A stretch of 64,000 nucleotides of DNA from Saururus chinensis (GCA_035235625.1 CP141145.1:33274668-33338667); one strand, 5' to 3'. Positions 36,330 through 58,470 are shown, counted from the first letter of the stretch. The notes: generated by a model from the sequence alone, not told the origin. Program-made: numbers and translations.

Positions 36330-37204
36330 ACATTCACCCATTGTGGTAGCTATCGGGCAGAGGAGGAAGTGGAAGAAGGGGCTTTGGTGCGGCCATGATG
36401 CTGCTTTTGCTCTCCAGTTGCTGGCAAGATTAGGAGGAAGAGGGTAAGGAGGGAGGAGGAAGGGGTGACAGAGGTTATGATGATGGGGGAGGGGCAAACT
36501 GGAAAGAGAGTAGCGTAGATGCCAACTTGGCAACTTAAAAAAAAATAGAATATAATTTTATTCAATAGAGAAAGAGGAGTGGAGTAGGTGTGAAAAAGTT
36601 ACAATATTAAAAGAGGGGCAATAAAAGCATTATTCTTTTTTATTGAATTTTTTTTTTTGCTACTTATGCTGGACAATAAGTCCAACATAAGTTAAGCATG
36701 AGAGCCATTCATCTACAATATCGACTATGCATAAGCTAACATATGTTAGCATCAATATTACATATGGTAATGTATATTAACGTTGGCATCCACAAAATCT
36801 TGTTGCCCTTATCCATTTGTTTTTGTTTTATTAGCTGTTGTTCATGTTCTCATTGCACCAGGGAGGATCGCCCCACCATTTCCTCTCATACCTTATTTCC
36901 CATGAAACAAATTATTATAGAAAATGGTTTCAAATTTTCTTTGAAATCTCCGCATTTTGCTTGCCTTAATATTCGTTTATATGTGTTGCAGTGTCTAGTG
37001 TATCATGCTTGTTGAATCAAAATATGACAACAAGTATTAGGGGCAAGTAAATTTGAATTACCTGCCTGCTCGCCAATGGATCTTGATCCAACAGGCATGA
37101 TGCACCTAGTACACTTGCTTCCCAGGTGCACCTAGCACATCGTAACTATTTCTAAACTATTAAGGAACAAAAATATACTCTTACTCTACTTTCTTTATAC
37201 TAGA
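36330..37204. other. Gene-free stretch
   Basis: No gene. 36640-36790 contains ATGAGAGCCATTCATCTAC and TAACATATGTTAGCATC, similar to the inside of the MITE at 57285-57490, and may be a decayed relative. Confidence 0.4.
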
Positions 37205-37375
37205 AGAAAATGATATTTTCACATCAAAATTACACATAAAAAACTCACACATGAGTTTTAATTAGTCTAGATAAGTGAGCCTATGTTAACTTTATATAGG
37301 GTCCACTTATGAAGTCCAATCAAAACCTTTGTGTGAGTTTTTGTAAGTGTTTTTGTTGTGGGAATATCACTATCC
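37205..37375. mobile_element. 171-bp MITE, copy 2
   Basis: Same family and same length as 23110-23280, arms swapped: it starts AGAAAATGATATTTTCACA and ends GTGGGAATATCACTATCC. The inside carries the same ACTCACAC and GTGTGAGTTTTTGT arms. Confidence 0.75.
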
Positions 37376-38265
37376 ATACTAAAACCCTGCTCTAACCTTA
37401 ATTGGACTTAAAAAGGTTGATTGCCCTAGATTAATGAATAAGTGCCTGCCAAACTGATCAAATTTGTCCCCTTTTCTTCGGCTAAAATCCATGATGAAAG
37501 GGAAAAGGGGTTGGCTTGGGTAAATGACAGCATTATATTTTAGCCATTTTAGCACTTGAACACAATGAAAAGAATAGGTTTATTGGCCATGATATATTAT
37601 CAAAGGATAAGATAAATAACTTTCATGCATTAAGCAAAGCTTATTCTATTTAAACATTCTCCACATTGCTCAGTTTGTGCAACCTTGCCTTTTCCATTGT
37701 TAATCTCCATTTACATGCTGACGAGGTCATTGTGGAAGTATTTACCCTTCATTCCGACATTTGCCAGTGTTTTATAAATCCCGCAAGAAATTTTTGGCCT
37801 AGTGAGAGCACCATATTAACCTTACTCCTAAGGAGAGTCATTTTTCAAAATTAATTTTTTATAAAATTATTTTCCTTATGATGTGATATGTTTATGAGTT
37901 TTTTTTTCATATTGTCTGGCTTAATATATAAATATTTTATATTCTCTAAAATTTAACACTTAATCTTTTAGGATACATATACTTTTAGGTCATATAGGTC
38001 ATAAATGAACTTAGATCCACGTTCATTATCTCATTAATGAATAATGAAGGGGGGGGGGGGAGGGCGTTGACGAATTACCAACGACGGCTCACTAGAGGCA
38101 TAGCATTGGTGACGACTAGCCAGCGGATGGATGGAGAAGTTAAAACCCTCATTTTTTCCTCCTCGGAAGCTTTCTCAGTTAAAAAAACATCATTTTTTGG
38201 TGCTTGTGACCCATCCTCTGGCATAATAGGCAAAGTGACTCATAATATGATGTGATACATATTGC
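37376..38265. other. AT-rich gene-free stretch
   Basis: No gene recognised. It includes a run of twelve G's near 38048-38060, just before the satellite begins. Confidence 0.45.
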
Positions 38266-39560
38266 ATCAACGATAACACTATTTGTCAATAATACATTTT
38301 ATTGATTACACAACATGCTTAATGATAACACGTGTGTTCTTTACTCCAGCAACCCATAATACTATTTAGTTCATATTATACATTTGATAACATAACATGT
38401 CAACAATACGTGTTATTGATAATACGATATGCCCTATATCATATATACAATAACACAATATCACCATATTGTGTTAATGATAACACAATATATGTTCTTT
38501 GAGCCGACAACCAATAATACAATATCCTCCACATCGCATATACAATAACATAATATTCGCCATATCGTGTTAACAATAATAATATATGTGTTATTTGAGC
38601 CGACAACCCATAATATAGTATCCTTCATATTACATATATGATAACACAATATTCACAATAACACGATATGTGTTATTTAATTACCGACCCATAATACAAT
38701 ATGCTCCATATCGCATATACGATAACGCGATATTCATCATATAGTGTTAGAGATAATATTATGTGTTCTTTAATATGATATGCTTCATATCATATATACG
38801 AACATGACATGTCAACAAAGTGTTATTGATAATACAATATGTTACATATCACATATACTATAACACAATATTCACTATATCGTGTCAACAATAATACGAT
38901 ATGTGTTCTTTGATCTGATAACCCATAATACAATATCCTCCATATTGCATGTACGATAACAAGATGTTTGTCATATTGTGTTAATGATAACACGACGTGT
39001 TCTTTGAGTTGATAACCTATAATACAATATGCTCTATATCGCATATACGATAGCATGATATCATCATATAGTATTAACAATAATACGAAATGTGTGTTCT
39101 TTGAACCAATGACTTATAATATGATATGTTTCATATCACATATACGATAACATGATAAGTCAATAATACGTGTTACTAATAATACGATATGCTCCATATC
39201 ACATATACGATAACATGATATTCACCATATCATGTTAACAATAACACAATATGTATTCTTTGAGCAGACAACCCATAATACAATATCTTCCATATCGCAT
39301 ATAAAATAACACGATATTCGTCATATCGTGTTAATGATAATACGATGTGTTCTTTGAGTCAATAACTCATAATACAATATCCTTCATATTGCATATACAA
39401 TAACACGATATTTGTCATATAGTGTTAATAATAATAAAGTGTGTGTTCTTTGAGCCAGCGACTCATAATACGATGTATTTCATATCTCATATACGATAAC
39501 ACAATATATTAATTATATATATTATTGATAATACGATATGCCTCATATCGTATATAAGAT
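38266..39560. repeat. AT-rich satellite of ~95-bp units, each with a hairpin
   Basis: A recurring word TGTGTTCTTTGAGCC (with variants) starts near 38491, 38588, 38671, 38761, 38902, 38997, 39091, 39251, 39347 and 39440. The basic period is 83-97 bp, with longer steps of about 141 and 160 bp where extra CATGACATGTCAACAA-type text is inserted. Each unit has CATAATACAATATCCTCCAT, then GCATATACGATAACAC, then a hairpin of two ~10-bp arms around a 4-5-base loop, then AATACGATATGTG. Intact hairpins sit at 38452-38475, 39212-39236 and 39308-39332. No protein signature is present in any frame. Confidence 0.85.
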
Positions 39561-39792
39561 AATACGATATGTGTTTTTTGCGTGCATTTAAAAACACGAC
39601 ATTCACAATATTTACTAGATACAAATATTCATCAAGTTCGGGATAAAAACATCTAAGATCATGTATATACTTACATAAAAAATTTACTTCGGTTTTCAAA
39701 AAAAGTTGTTCAATAAGCCCTCAAATAATAAAGTAAAATAACTTAGCCATAGAGGTGCTTTTGATATGATATGACCTTTGACACAATAATAA

Positions 39793-40105
39793 TAGTACAC
39801 GGAGTTCTCTATGTCTGCCCACCACCGCGCACACTAGTTACATTTTTATTTAAAGGAGCAACAATAATAGCATCCATTTATTTTCATTTTTTGCTAAATA
39901 AATTGAGTTATTGAATCTTAGATACCGAAGTGCATATCCAGTATATAATAGTAAATGGAGTTCTCTTTGTCTGCCCACCGCGCACACTAGTTACATTTTT
40001 ATTTACACGAGCAACAATAATATCATCCATTTATTTTCATTTTTTGCTAAAAAAATTGAGTTATTGAATGTTAGATACTGAAGTGCATACCTAGTATATC
40101 TTAGC
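39793..40105. repeat. 156-bp tandem duplication
   Basis: Two copies of a unit beginning GGAGTTCTCTNTGTCTGCCC (39801 and 39957) and sharing CGCGCACACTAGTTACATTT, with few differences between copies. No coding content. 40106-40680, up to GAPC, shows no gene. Confidence 0.85.
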
Positions 40106-40699
40106 CATCTTGCTCTCTAATATTTCGCCTCGTTTGGAGTAACAGACGCCAATTGAATTCGGTGTTCATGATGTTAGCAATAATGGCCTTTGCATGCAGC
40201 TAACGTTCCAATGGAGGATGGTTCAGTGCCCTCAAATTCAAGGGTGTTCTTTTTTCACAAGTGCCCCCCTCTTTAAGATACTTGGTGGGTGAGGGCGTCG
40301 GAGTACTAGGAAAATACAAAGGATTGAGCAATATTCTTTAAAAGGAATGGGGTAGTAAGAGACGAATCCAGCCTCAAGCAACCTACACCGTAACTACAAG
40401 AATTCTCCATAATGCGCTTCCATGGGTTCAATAACGCGTGGCATAATCATTGGTAAAACAAAATAGCTTTTACATAAATAAATCATGCCCTCCACCTGAA
40501 ACTCCCATCTACATCGCTTAGACACTAAAGGCCCAGCAGCTCATTCTGCTAACGGACTATTCGCACATCATCTGTGTGCCCAGTGAGAATAAAAGGCAAG
40601 TAACAAGAAAAAGGCGAAAAAAACCTGCGAAGGATCCAGCCCAAGCCATTTTTATTTAAGTTCCAAAACGACCAAAAGATACGCTCCACCTTAGTCACA

Positions 40700-40727
40700 G
40701 AGCGCATTACTTCTTAACGGAAGCGCA

Positions 40728-40741
<14 letters not shown>
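40700..40741 (-). repeat. Tandem 21-bp duplication over the GAPC stop codon
   Basis: The unit AGCGCATTACTTCTTAACGG occurs twice in a row on the plus strand. On the minus strand it spells the last GAPC codons, the TAA and a few bases after it, so the first stop is followed by a second in-frame copy of ASVKK and stop in the 3' UTR. Confidence 0.9.
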
Positions 40742-44309
<3,568 letters not shown>

Positions 44310-44333
44310 GGGAATCGATGATGCAGATTGCAG

Positions 44334-44590
44334 AGAGAGAGAGAGAGAGCGCCGAAGGAGCCAGAAGAGTGACGGATGGGACGGAGTGAGAAAAAGGGAG
44401 TGATTAGGGCTATTTAATGAGGCGAGTTTAGTAGAGCGGGGCGACCGATGGTTGGTAGCGGGAAGGCGGATTCGCACGAAACCAGAGCGGTCTTCGCGAG
44501 GGGCAGGCGTGGTTGCATACGCTCGCGACCGTGGCGCATGTGGAGCGGGATTCCCGTGATGTGGCTTCTCGTGGCCGATCTTCGCACGTG
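44334..44590 (-). promoter_or_regulatory. GAPC core promoter and leader
   Basis: Read on the minus strand: a G-box core CACGTG (44585-44590), a TATA-like TTAAATAG (44410-44417), then a GA/CT repeat leader (about 44334-44352) just before the ATG. Position and order fit a plant promoter. Use of each element is inferred. Confidence 0.5.
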
Positions 44591-44699
44591 CTGGTTGTGA
44601 CTTGTGAGCGTGCCAGGAAGGGCGGTCGTTGACCCCATTGCCCAGTAAATCAGTAATTTTGTGGAGGGGAAGGGTAGGCCGGGTCGGCGGGTCCCACAA

Positions 44700-45617
44700 C
44701 TTTCACAACTACCGTCCTTGCGTTGGCAAAGCGGGGGGTCAGCGGGCAGCGTAGCGACACTCCACCAGAGCAGAAAGAAAGGAGTGGCTGAGGTTTGGTG
44801 ATGGTGTTAGGTCACTGACAAGTGATAATGCACGGGTCAGATGTCCTCTCTCCCCTCTCTTTTGACAAAATAATACAGACAAAAATCTGGATGAGCAAAT
44901 ATTGAGGTTAGCAAGGTTAATAATGCCTGATTATTTTCCAAAAAAAAAAAGGTTAATACCTTGTTGCACCTAGGTAATCTGTAAAGGCGCAGGTTCTAGT
45001 GCCCATGCTTTCTTCTTTTCTATTGTAGAGAGTGCGAGTATATGAAATTGTTTTTAGCATTTTTAAGGCCACAACAGGAAGTCTATTACTCTTCTAGAAG
45101 TCTACGTTTGGATTAGTGTTATTTAGTGGAGGTAATGACATTTATTAGAAGAGTTCGGTTTATAAGTGTGGTGTACCTTCGAGCCGCTCGATTTCGATCG
45201 TGCAGTGCCTGTTACTCAACAAACAAGCTGGTTTTTTATTAAAAACATCTGTTTTATTTATTTATATTTTAATTAGGATAAGAGCTGACCTTAAGCATCC
45301 GCTTGGAGAGATGAAGAGGCGAAAGAATTGTTAAGATTAATTTTATATAACAATTTGGTCAACAAGCATACTCCATGCGCCGATTATGTTAGCTCTAGAT
45401 TCTCAGCATATTCCCGTAGCACAGGTGCGTTTGCTTCTGCTAAAGTGTGGATGAACACAAAGTCTTGCTCTAATTTTTTTTTTTAAATTACAGCAGCCGA
45501 AAACGTCTGAGACTCTCGTTAAAAAAAAATGAGACTATAGAAAATGCTTTAATAAATAAAAATACCGTTAAATATTGCCTCATCTCATCATGAACTGACA
45601 CACAAAATTAAGAAAAT
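44700..45617. other. Intergenic DNA between GAPC and the tRNA
   Basis: No gene recognised; AT-rich toward the tRNA. The first ~100 bases could still be GAPC upstream promoter. Confidence 0.45.
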
Positions 45618-45690
45618 GGCGTCGCCCGGACTCGAACCGGAGACCTTCAGTGTGTTAGACTGACGTGATAACCAACTACACCACGACACC
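45618..45690 (-). tRNA. tRNA-Val, anticodon AAC
   Basis: The minus strand folds as a full cloverleaf: acceptor GGTGTCG with CGACGCC (one G-U pair), D arm with box A TGGTGTAGTTGG, anticodon arm CAGTCTAACACACTG (anticodon AAC), and T arm with box B GGTTCGAGTCC. It has no intron. The CCA end is not encoded, as usual in eukaryotes. A TTTT run follows at once (45616-45613 on minus), a Pol III terminator. It appears functional. Confidence 0.95.
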
Positions 45691-46650
45691 ATATATGTGC
45701 TCGGATGATTCCTTATTTAAATCTACTACTTTTTCTAGAAAGTCATCATTGATATTCAATGCCTACGGCGTTGTTCTATACCGTTATTTAAGAAGAAGAA
45801 AAGTCAACTATATTAGTCCACATAAGATATTTTTTCTTAAAAATGGATGGAAGAAGACAATAGCTTTCGCTAAAATCAAAACTTTTTTTTAAAAAAACAA
45901 ACAAACTCGATTCAGATATTTTATTTAGTTTGCACGGTTGACGTGATACTCATCTATAACATGTGATTTTATGCTAGTATATCCCTAGACACCATTAAAA
46001 ACCCAAAACCTCCAAAAAGAGAAACTTTACTAGATATGAATAATACCAAATTTTCTTCCCTCTCCTTGTCCATAATAAATGTGAAAATTTTAAAATTAAC
46101 AAGTAAGTGAAAGGATGACATATCTATGCAGTTTTGATTTCTTGGATTTTAGCACTTCATTTAGGTGTATAAAGGGGAAAATGACAAAAATTATAAAGAA
46201 TATTGTTACTAGAAGCTCAAGTCTACTATAATTGATTTATTATTTATAGTTTATTTAATATGTCTATTTTTGGACGACAAAGGTCCCTTTCATTCATGAT
46301 TTCTCTTAATATAATTATATATTTCTTCTTCACGAGGATTCTGAAGATTTATTACTTTCAAAATTTATAAGTCAAAAATTAAAAATTAACTTCATCACAA
46401 GATTAAATAGCCAAATATGATAAATACAAATTTCTATTGGTAAACATTAAAAAATGAAGTAGTTTGCGATGTCGTTAATATAGATGCTATTTATATACTA
46501 CTAGTAGACCTTTGACATTTTGACATAGATGTGGCTTTCAAGGGACAAGATAATACTTATATGTTTACTTGGGGAGTTCAAAAAATAACTATGTCCCCTT
46601 CAAAATAAATAGTACCTCCTAAAGTGGGGGGACATTCTTTCCTCTCCATT
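45691..46650. other. AT-rich intergenic DNA
   Basis: No gene recognised between the tRNA gene and the gypsy remnant. Short open frames have no family signature. Confidence 0.45.
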
Positions 46651-46659
46651 ATCTTTAGA

Positions 46660-48870
46660 AGCTGAGTTCATATCAAATATTAACAAAAGTATGTCATGTT
46701 GGCAAAATCTCTTGAAGAAGAGGAAAACAAAATATTAGTATTGTTTATTCTCGATCCAATATGACCATTACTAGAGGAGTTTAAGGAACTCATTGTTGAT
46801 GAATTGTCAAATGAATTGCTACCACTCAAGGATATTCAACATCATTTTGACTTTGTGTCTAAAATAAACTTACTAAATTTACTACTGTATGAGCCCCAAA
46901 GAAGTGAAATATTAAAGGAAAAGGTAGAAGAATTGTTGCAAAAGGGCCGTATTCATGAAAGCATAAGACCATGTGTCACTCATAAGAATGATGAAAGTTG
47001 GCTTATGCGCATTAACAACTGAGCCATCAACAAGATACATATCAAGTACATGTTTTTTTCATTTGAATGACATGTTAGAGGGATCGAGACTCTTTTCAAA
47101 AACACTTCTGCTTACATGAGCTACCTCGTTCCATTAATTTTGATCGTGATGTGAAGTTCCTCATCCCATTTCTAGGTGATTTTATGGAAGATGGTTGACA
47201 CCTCTTTGAATCGAAGTTCTACGACACATCTACATATCCATGAGAAAACTGAGGTAACCACTAGAACTCTAGGAAATTTAATTCACAACATATGAATAGA
47301 CAACCAAAATAATAGGATTTTGCCTTGTCTCAAGCGGAATTCACTTATCACATTTCTTTGTGGTTTTGTGACCCACCTAGGCATATTGTGTTTTTGCTTC
47401 AATTACCTCATAGACTAGAAGTACCTCATAGACTAGAAGTATTGCAACTGAGGCTAGGGCTAAATAAGTCCAAGTTGTACGTGAGGTAAAAACTCACAAA
47501 AACAAATGCTAAGTAGAAGAAAGCTGCTTTGAAGTACCAATGCCTCAAGCAATTCACTCGGTGATGGTTTTTTGTGCAAGAAAAAATTTCTTATATATAC
47601 TTATCACAAATTGAAGTCCAAGAAGTATGAACCATACAAGGTTTTGAAGAAAATTGGCGATAATGCTTATGTGATCAATTTGCCCAAAGATCTCAAGATT
47701 TCAAAGGCTTTCAAGGTGAGAGACATGTACGAATATAATGTAGAAAAGCCTTTTTATTCAAATATGAATTTATGGTCGAGTTCATTCTAAGGGTTAGTTT
47801 GGGTGTTGAATTTTTTAGAAAAGGAAGTGGAGTTTTTTAAAATTAATTCCAAAAATTCACCGCATGAATTACGGTAGGTAATAAAAAATTTTATAATAAA
47901 ATTTAAATATCACATCAAACTCAATTTTAAAACATTAAAGTAATATAATTTTTTTCCTGAACTCATATATGCACGTTTTTAGTACTATTACGCTCATAAA
48001 TTCGAGCCTTGTTAAATAAGATCCCATAAGAATAATAATTTTAAAATTTTAAAGTGAGACCCACCTATGTAACATATTTTTCGAGGTTCAAATTTATATA
48101 AGAAGTATCTCTTGAAAAAGAACAAAATCTATAATTTCGAAACGGGAGCTGGAAGCCAAAATCGATTGAATTATTTCATGAGGTGATTCTGTAATTCAAT
48201 CTGATTTCGGTTCAAAATAGCTTAGAATTAGCTTCCAGGTAAAATTTTTAATTCCGCCAATTTTTACACACAAACATAATTCCAATAATTGAAGCCTAAA
48301 TTGAGACAAAATCAATAAAATCTTATAAAAATTTCATACACATACAACCTTAGGAAGAGGGGATTCAAATAGGACACATTGTGGCCCATAGGCATATGGT
48401 CCACTAGTCTAATGCATAGAATATGCCACAAGCTCATAGTTAAATGAACTATTTTAGCTTATGGAGAAGTCTAGAAGTAGTTGTACAAAGTGGAATGCTC
48501 TAAATTGCAAGAACAGTCTGGAAGTGGTTGATGGTAGTAGAGTGTTTTAGGTTGTAGAGAACTCTAGAAGAAGTCTTATTGTAATTTTGGAGAGGCATCA
48601 ATGCCCCTCTATAAATGGCTAAAGGGCAAGGTAACTTTCACTTGTAATTAAACTTGAGGTCCTCATTGGTAGAATCCTCTCTCTGAAATGTTGAGTGTTG
48701 TTCTCTTAAGTAAGTTCTGTATGTATTCATTTTGCCTTGTGGATACAAGGCTTTTGCTGCGTCAATAAACACATCTAATGTCCAGCTACACCCCACTACT
48801 TGAACCAAAGTATAATCCAGTTGGTCAAAATCCAAATAATGCAGTGTGTTCATTCGGGGAGATCAGGGAA
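46660..48870 (+). pseudogene. Internally deleted Ty3/gypsy remnant with probable 3' LTR
   Basis: The left part (46780-47030) encodes the region before reverse transcriptase (LPLKDIQHHFDFV, EILKEKVEELLQKGRIHESI, CVTHKNDESWLMRINN). The catalytic domain is missing: text jumps to integrase-like scraps near 47150 and then to the integrase C-terminus (KLKSKKYEPYKVLKKIGDNA, VINLPKDLKISKAF, MYEYNVEKP) at 47600-47790. A Harbinger-like MITE (47791-48350) cuts it there. 48376-48870 looks like the 3' LTR, with CTCTATAAATGG at 48608-48619, but its ends are not fixed. Confidence 0.75.
47791..48350. mobile_element. Harbinger-like non-autonomous element, copy 1
   Basis: 560 bp. The left end GGGTTAGTTTGGGTGTTGAA pairs with a right end whose reverse complement is AGGTTGTATGTGTATGAA. 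The flanks are TAA and TAG, a PIF/Harbinger-type 3-bp site with one change. A second copy lies inverted at 60558-61106. It splits the gypsy remnant. Confidence 0.7.
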
Positions 48871-49422
48871 GATGATCTCGTCAGTAATTAATTCTCATAG
48901 AAGATCATTTTGCTATTATTTACAAGAATGTTTTCATATTTACATTTTCTTTTTTCATTTTAAATGAACTTTAAAATTAAAGGGTAATACAGACAAGAAG
49001 GAAGTCCACCTCCCTAACATACGCAGCAGGCTGCAGGGGAACTTCCGATCCACGAACAGGCTCCTCGCACTAGGAGCCTTGTTACTATATTTACATGTTG
49101 TACAGAAATTTGGAGTTAAAGATAAGAAGGCGCCAAAACGGAAGGAAAGTCTACTTCATCAATCACTTAGTCCGCTTGACTGCATGTCAAAATTCATGTG
49201 TTGCATTGTAAACATTAACATTTGTTAGTTCAGCACTACGATTGTCGTTTTTGATGGTATCATTTCTTTGTTAATACTCTTGTATGTTCTTCTAATTCCA
49301 ATTGGTGTTAAAAGCTAGTGTTTGATCATCTTGAGTCTCAAAAAGAATCAAGTCAATCGAGTGAAGTGGAGTTACGATTCTATTTCTGAACCAAGGTATG
49401 TGGACGATAAGCAGTGGCCTCC
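48871..49422. other. Gene-free stretch beyond the ABCC stop codon
   Basis: Includes the probable 3' UTR of the ABCC gene (on minus, just left of 49423). No other gene recognised. Confidence 0.45.
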
Positions 49423-55265
<5,843 letters not shown>

Positions 55266-57284
55266 TTAGTCTGCAGTCACGGCAGAACAGAGAGAGGCCC
55301 AGATTAACGAATTGCGAGATCAGAGAAGAGAAAGTTAGAGGCAGAATAAAACAAGAAAACTCGACTCAAGTATGACTCAGAAAACAAGGCAAAAGAAGGA
55401 CCACTGTAAATAAGACCGGAGGAAGCACTACTGCAATGTTACATGTACGGGTATCGGAAAGGCTGAAAGGGATGAGAGAAGCACGGGGGATCTGGGCTGT
55501 GGTTTTGGATACTCCTCTGGCTCTCCACTTAGCCTAATGCCGTTCATATACTAGAAGGCCCATCTCCATCAGGACCATCACCAATCACCATCCCTCTTCA
55601 GAGTTCAGACGCCACAACAAAAGCCTCTGTAACTCAGAATCCCAGAAGTACCTCTCTCTGCTACTGCAGTTTTTAAATAGACCGTGTTACAATTAATCTC
55701 TGGCGTACCTTAACAACCTTATAAACCCTTTTATGAATATTTTAGTGAAGCACAGTATAAAAGGAATTTTTAGGTGCATTATGAATATGATTTATTGCAT
55801 ATTCTCTCCGTCTCATATTAGTTTTATTTAATTTTTAAAATAATTTTAATATAAAATACAAATATAGATAAGATAGAAAAGGAAGGCATCAATATGCACC
55901 CTAAATTTCCTCAATATTCCTTTTTACTTCCAAATTTATGAGAAGGTTTATAAGATTATTGAGATACTTAAAAGATGATTGGAATACATATAAACACATT
56001 CGTGGGAAAATTCTGGAACATGCTAAGAATAGTTCGGTCTCTCGTGCGGGTTCTGCCCAGACCTTCCATATGCTGGGCAATTTCCATGAGATGCGTAGCC
56101 TAAACTTGTCAGCAAATCTTGCTAATGACGAGTGTAGAGCCCACTAAACTAAACTGAGTCCACTGGATGGCTGGCTCAAAGGGCTGCTCGGTTACTGCTT
56201 GGAAGTTGCAGCGGAGGTGCCGTAGTTAGTAGGTGAGGGACCATGCACTGAACTTTGCCGACTATCTTTGAAACGGAACCAGTAGACCATGTGCATCAGA
56301 GGGAGTCAAAAAGCAATTGAAAGTCGAAAAATCATCCTGCCTAAAACGTGCACGTATGTTGTCATATATAATTGGACCAGACCAACTTCATAAGCTTCCT
56401 TTGCACTTTGCACTGAGATTAGTCGAAGAAACCTAATTAGGGATCAATGGTGTATGGCGCTTCCAGACCAAGTCATCTACGCCGAAGTAAAAAAAGGGAC
56501 TATTACAACCATCTCGATGGGTCCACGGAATCTCAAACCTGGGAAGGTTTGGCCATCAAGTGTCCAGTTGCCCACTGCCTTTCAGCCTGGAAAGCTGGGC
56601 TTGATCTCGGCAAACGAGAATCGTAACCCAACTACATGCATTCAAGTACAAAAGCCAAGAATTGTTGTGGTTAGAGATAACACACCTGGTACACAATGGG
56701 GCGTGTGGAGGCCATATCCATGCACAGTGTCGATCCGTGCATTCCACGGGCGAGGCCCAAGCGAGGGGATGAAACATTGATAGTGAACTAGGAAGGGGCG
56801 TTTTAATGGAGTCAAAAGCATTTGAAACAGAAAGATTCTTTCAGCCAGAGTGGTTCATGATAACTAGGAAGGGACGTTTTAGTGGCCTGTGATCCCTAGT
56901 GGGTACCTCACAATCCGACGTCCTGTACACCTGTAGAAGGAACCACATGGCTGCTTTGTTCATGAGTTCATAATTATAGATGGTCCACCACATTCATGTC
57001 CTAAGACCTAAGTACCAAAAGCCATTACAATCCAAAGATTGCACCGATAAGGTTGTACCTCCTCTTACTAGCGCACATTGTCATTGTCTTTGAGTGGGAT
57101 CGAGTACGGGAGAACTCAGCAACCTTAGCCTGGTTTATGAACTGGTGCACATAGATTCCTCATTAATTTTGGATAATCTAGTTCTTGTGTGTATAAACAC
57201 TATTCAGACAAAGGAAATTCTGTTGAGTGAATTATATCTATAGAAGGTTATCAATACTACTAATATTAATGAGTGTCAATCTAA
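55266..57284. other. ABCC upstream region and gene-free DNA
   Basis: The first ~400 bases are the probable ABCC leader and promoter. 55805-55860 has a Stowaway-type end (CTCCGTCTCATATTAG). An open frame at 56454-56780 (108 codons) has no recognisable domain and is not called a gene. Confidence 0.4.
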
Positions 57285-57490
57285 AGTATTTTTTATGCTC
57301 TCCACTAGTGTAAATTATATATGAGAGTCATTCATCTATGAAATTAATTGTGCATGCCCTAATGTATTTTATTATTAGTATTATCGATGCTAATGTAAGC
57401 TAGCACATGCAATGTCAATTTTAAATATCACGAGTTCCTATACATAGCTTACATTAGGCTCATTGTTAGTGGAGAGTATAAAAATTGCTT
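57285..57490. mobile_element. MITE with ~24-bp inverted ends
   Basis: The left end AGTATTTTTTATGCTCTCCA faces the right end TGGAGAGTATAAAAATTGCT. The inside is AT-rich with GATGCTAATGTAAGCTAGCA. Class and target duplication are not settled. Confidence 0.65.
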
Positions 57491-57585
57491 TTCTCCCAAT
57501 GATGCACTAGGTATGCATTAAGACAGCTATAAAACCTCTAATATACAGTAAAATTTATTTAAACTAATAAAATACTATTATAATA

Positions 57586-57784
57586 CTCTCTTCATCCCAC
57601 ATTTATGGCTCTATTTAGAAAAAAAATGTTTGTTCCATATTAATAGCTCCATTTTGTTCAATTTAAGTGGTTAGGTACGTAAAAAAGTATCATAAGTTTA
57701 TTTTTCATTCTCTTATATGTGTTTACTATTCAATAAAAAATAATATTTTTTTTAAATGTAACTATTAATATCGGACAAAGGGAG
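57586..57784. mobile_element. Stowaway-type MITE
   Basis: CTCTCTTCATCCCACATTTA at the left and TATCGGACAAAGGGAG at the right, with TA on both sides (57584-57585 and 57785-57786). This is the Tc1/mariner pattern. Confidence 0.75.
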
Positions 57785-57786
57785 TA

Positions 57787-58470
57787 ATTGTTTTAAAAGC
57801 ATAACAAAATAGAAGAAGCCTAAAGTGAAAATAAAAGCATAACATCTACATATTGATAAGGGCTCTCATATAATTCTTAGTTGAGGGGGCCCACATATTG
57901 AAAATAAGCCTTTTTAAAAAAAACGCTAAGATTATGTGTTATGGTTGCGCATTATAATTATCACAATCATTTTAAAATGCAAGCCCGACAAACTATTAGT
58001 TATATAGAAGACCTTAGGTTAAACTTGTAAGCAAATGCATAAGTGTGCAACGATATCATACCATATTCTATCCAACATGTAAATGTTGTTATAGCTAATT
58101 GATGTAATTAAAAAATACCATTATAAAATAAAAAGGATGCATCCATATGCACCTCAATAATCTTTTATATGCTCCTTTGAGTAAGTAAAAAAACATAGAA
58201 TTTGTAACTAAAATGAGACTAAAAAATCATTGAGGTGCATATAGATGTATTCAACCAAAAGTACAATGTAGTTAGTTAGTACATCCATAAAGCGGTGAGG
58301 GGAGTTTGCATTGGATATTTAGGTCAACGCCTCTTGCACATATCATATACCTAAGGAAAGTATCGATAAGTTATGTAAACAATATGATATTCCATGTATC
58401 GTACCAATAACAACATGGGAAGAGTAAAACATTTTTAATGCTCTTTTCTAACAATGAGCCGAACTTGCAT
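57787..58470. other. AT-rich gene-free stretch
   Basis: No gene recognised. CATTTTTAATGCTCTTTTCT near 58430 resembles the end of the MITE at 57285. Confidence 0.35.

Noticed and set aside
38461-39080. Open frames on minus within the satellite
   Set aside because: They follow from the repeat period and lack of stops in one frame. The translated text only repeats the unit.
56454-56780. 108-codon open frame on plus
   Set aside because: No family signature, and an overlapping open frame exists on the other strand. Nothing supports expression.
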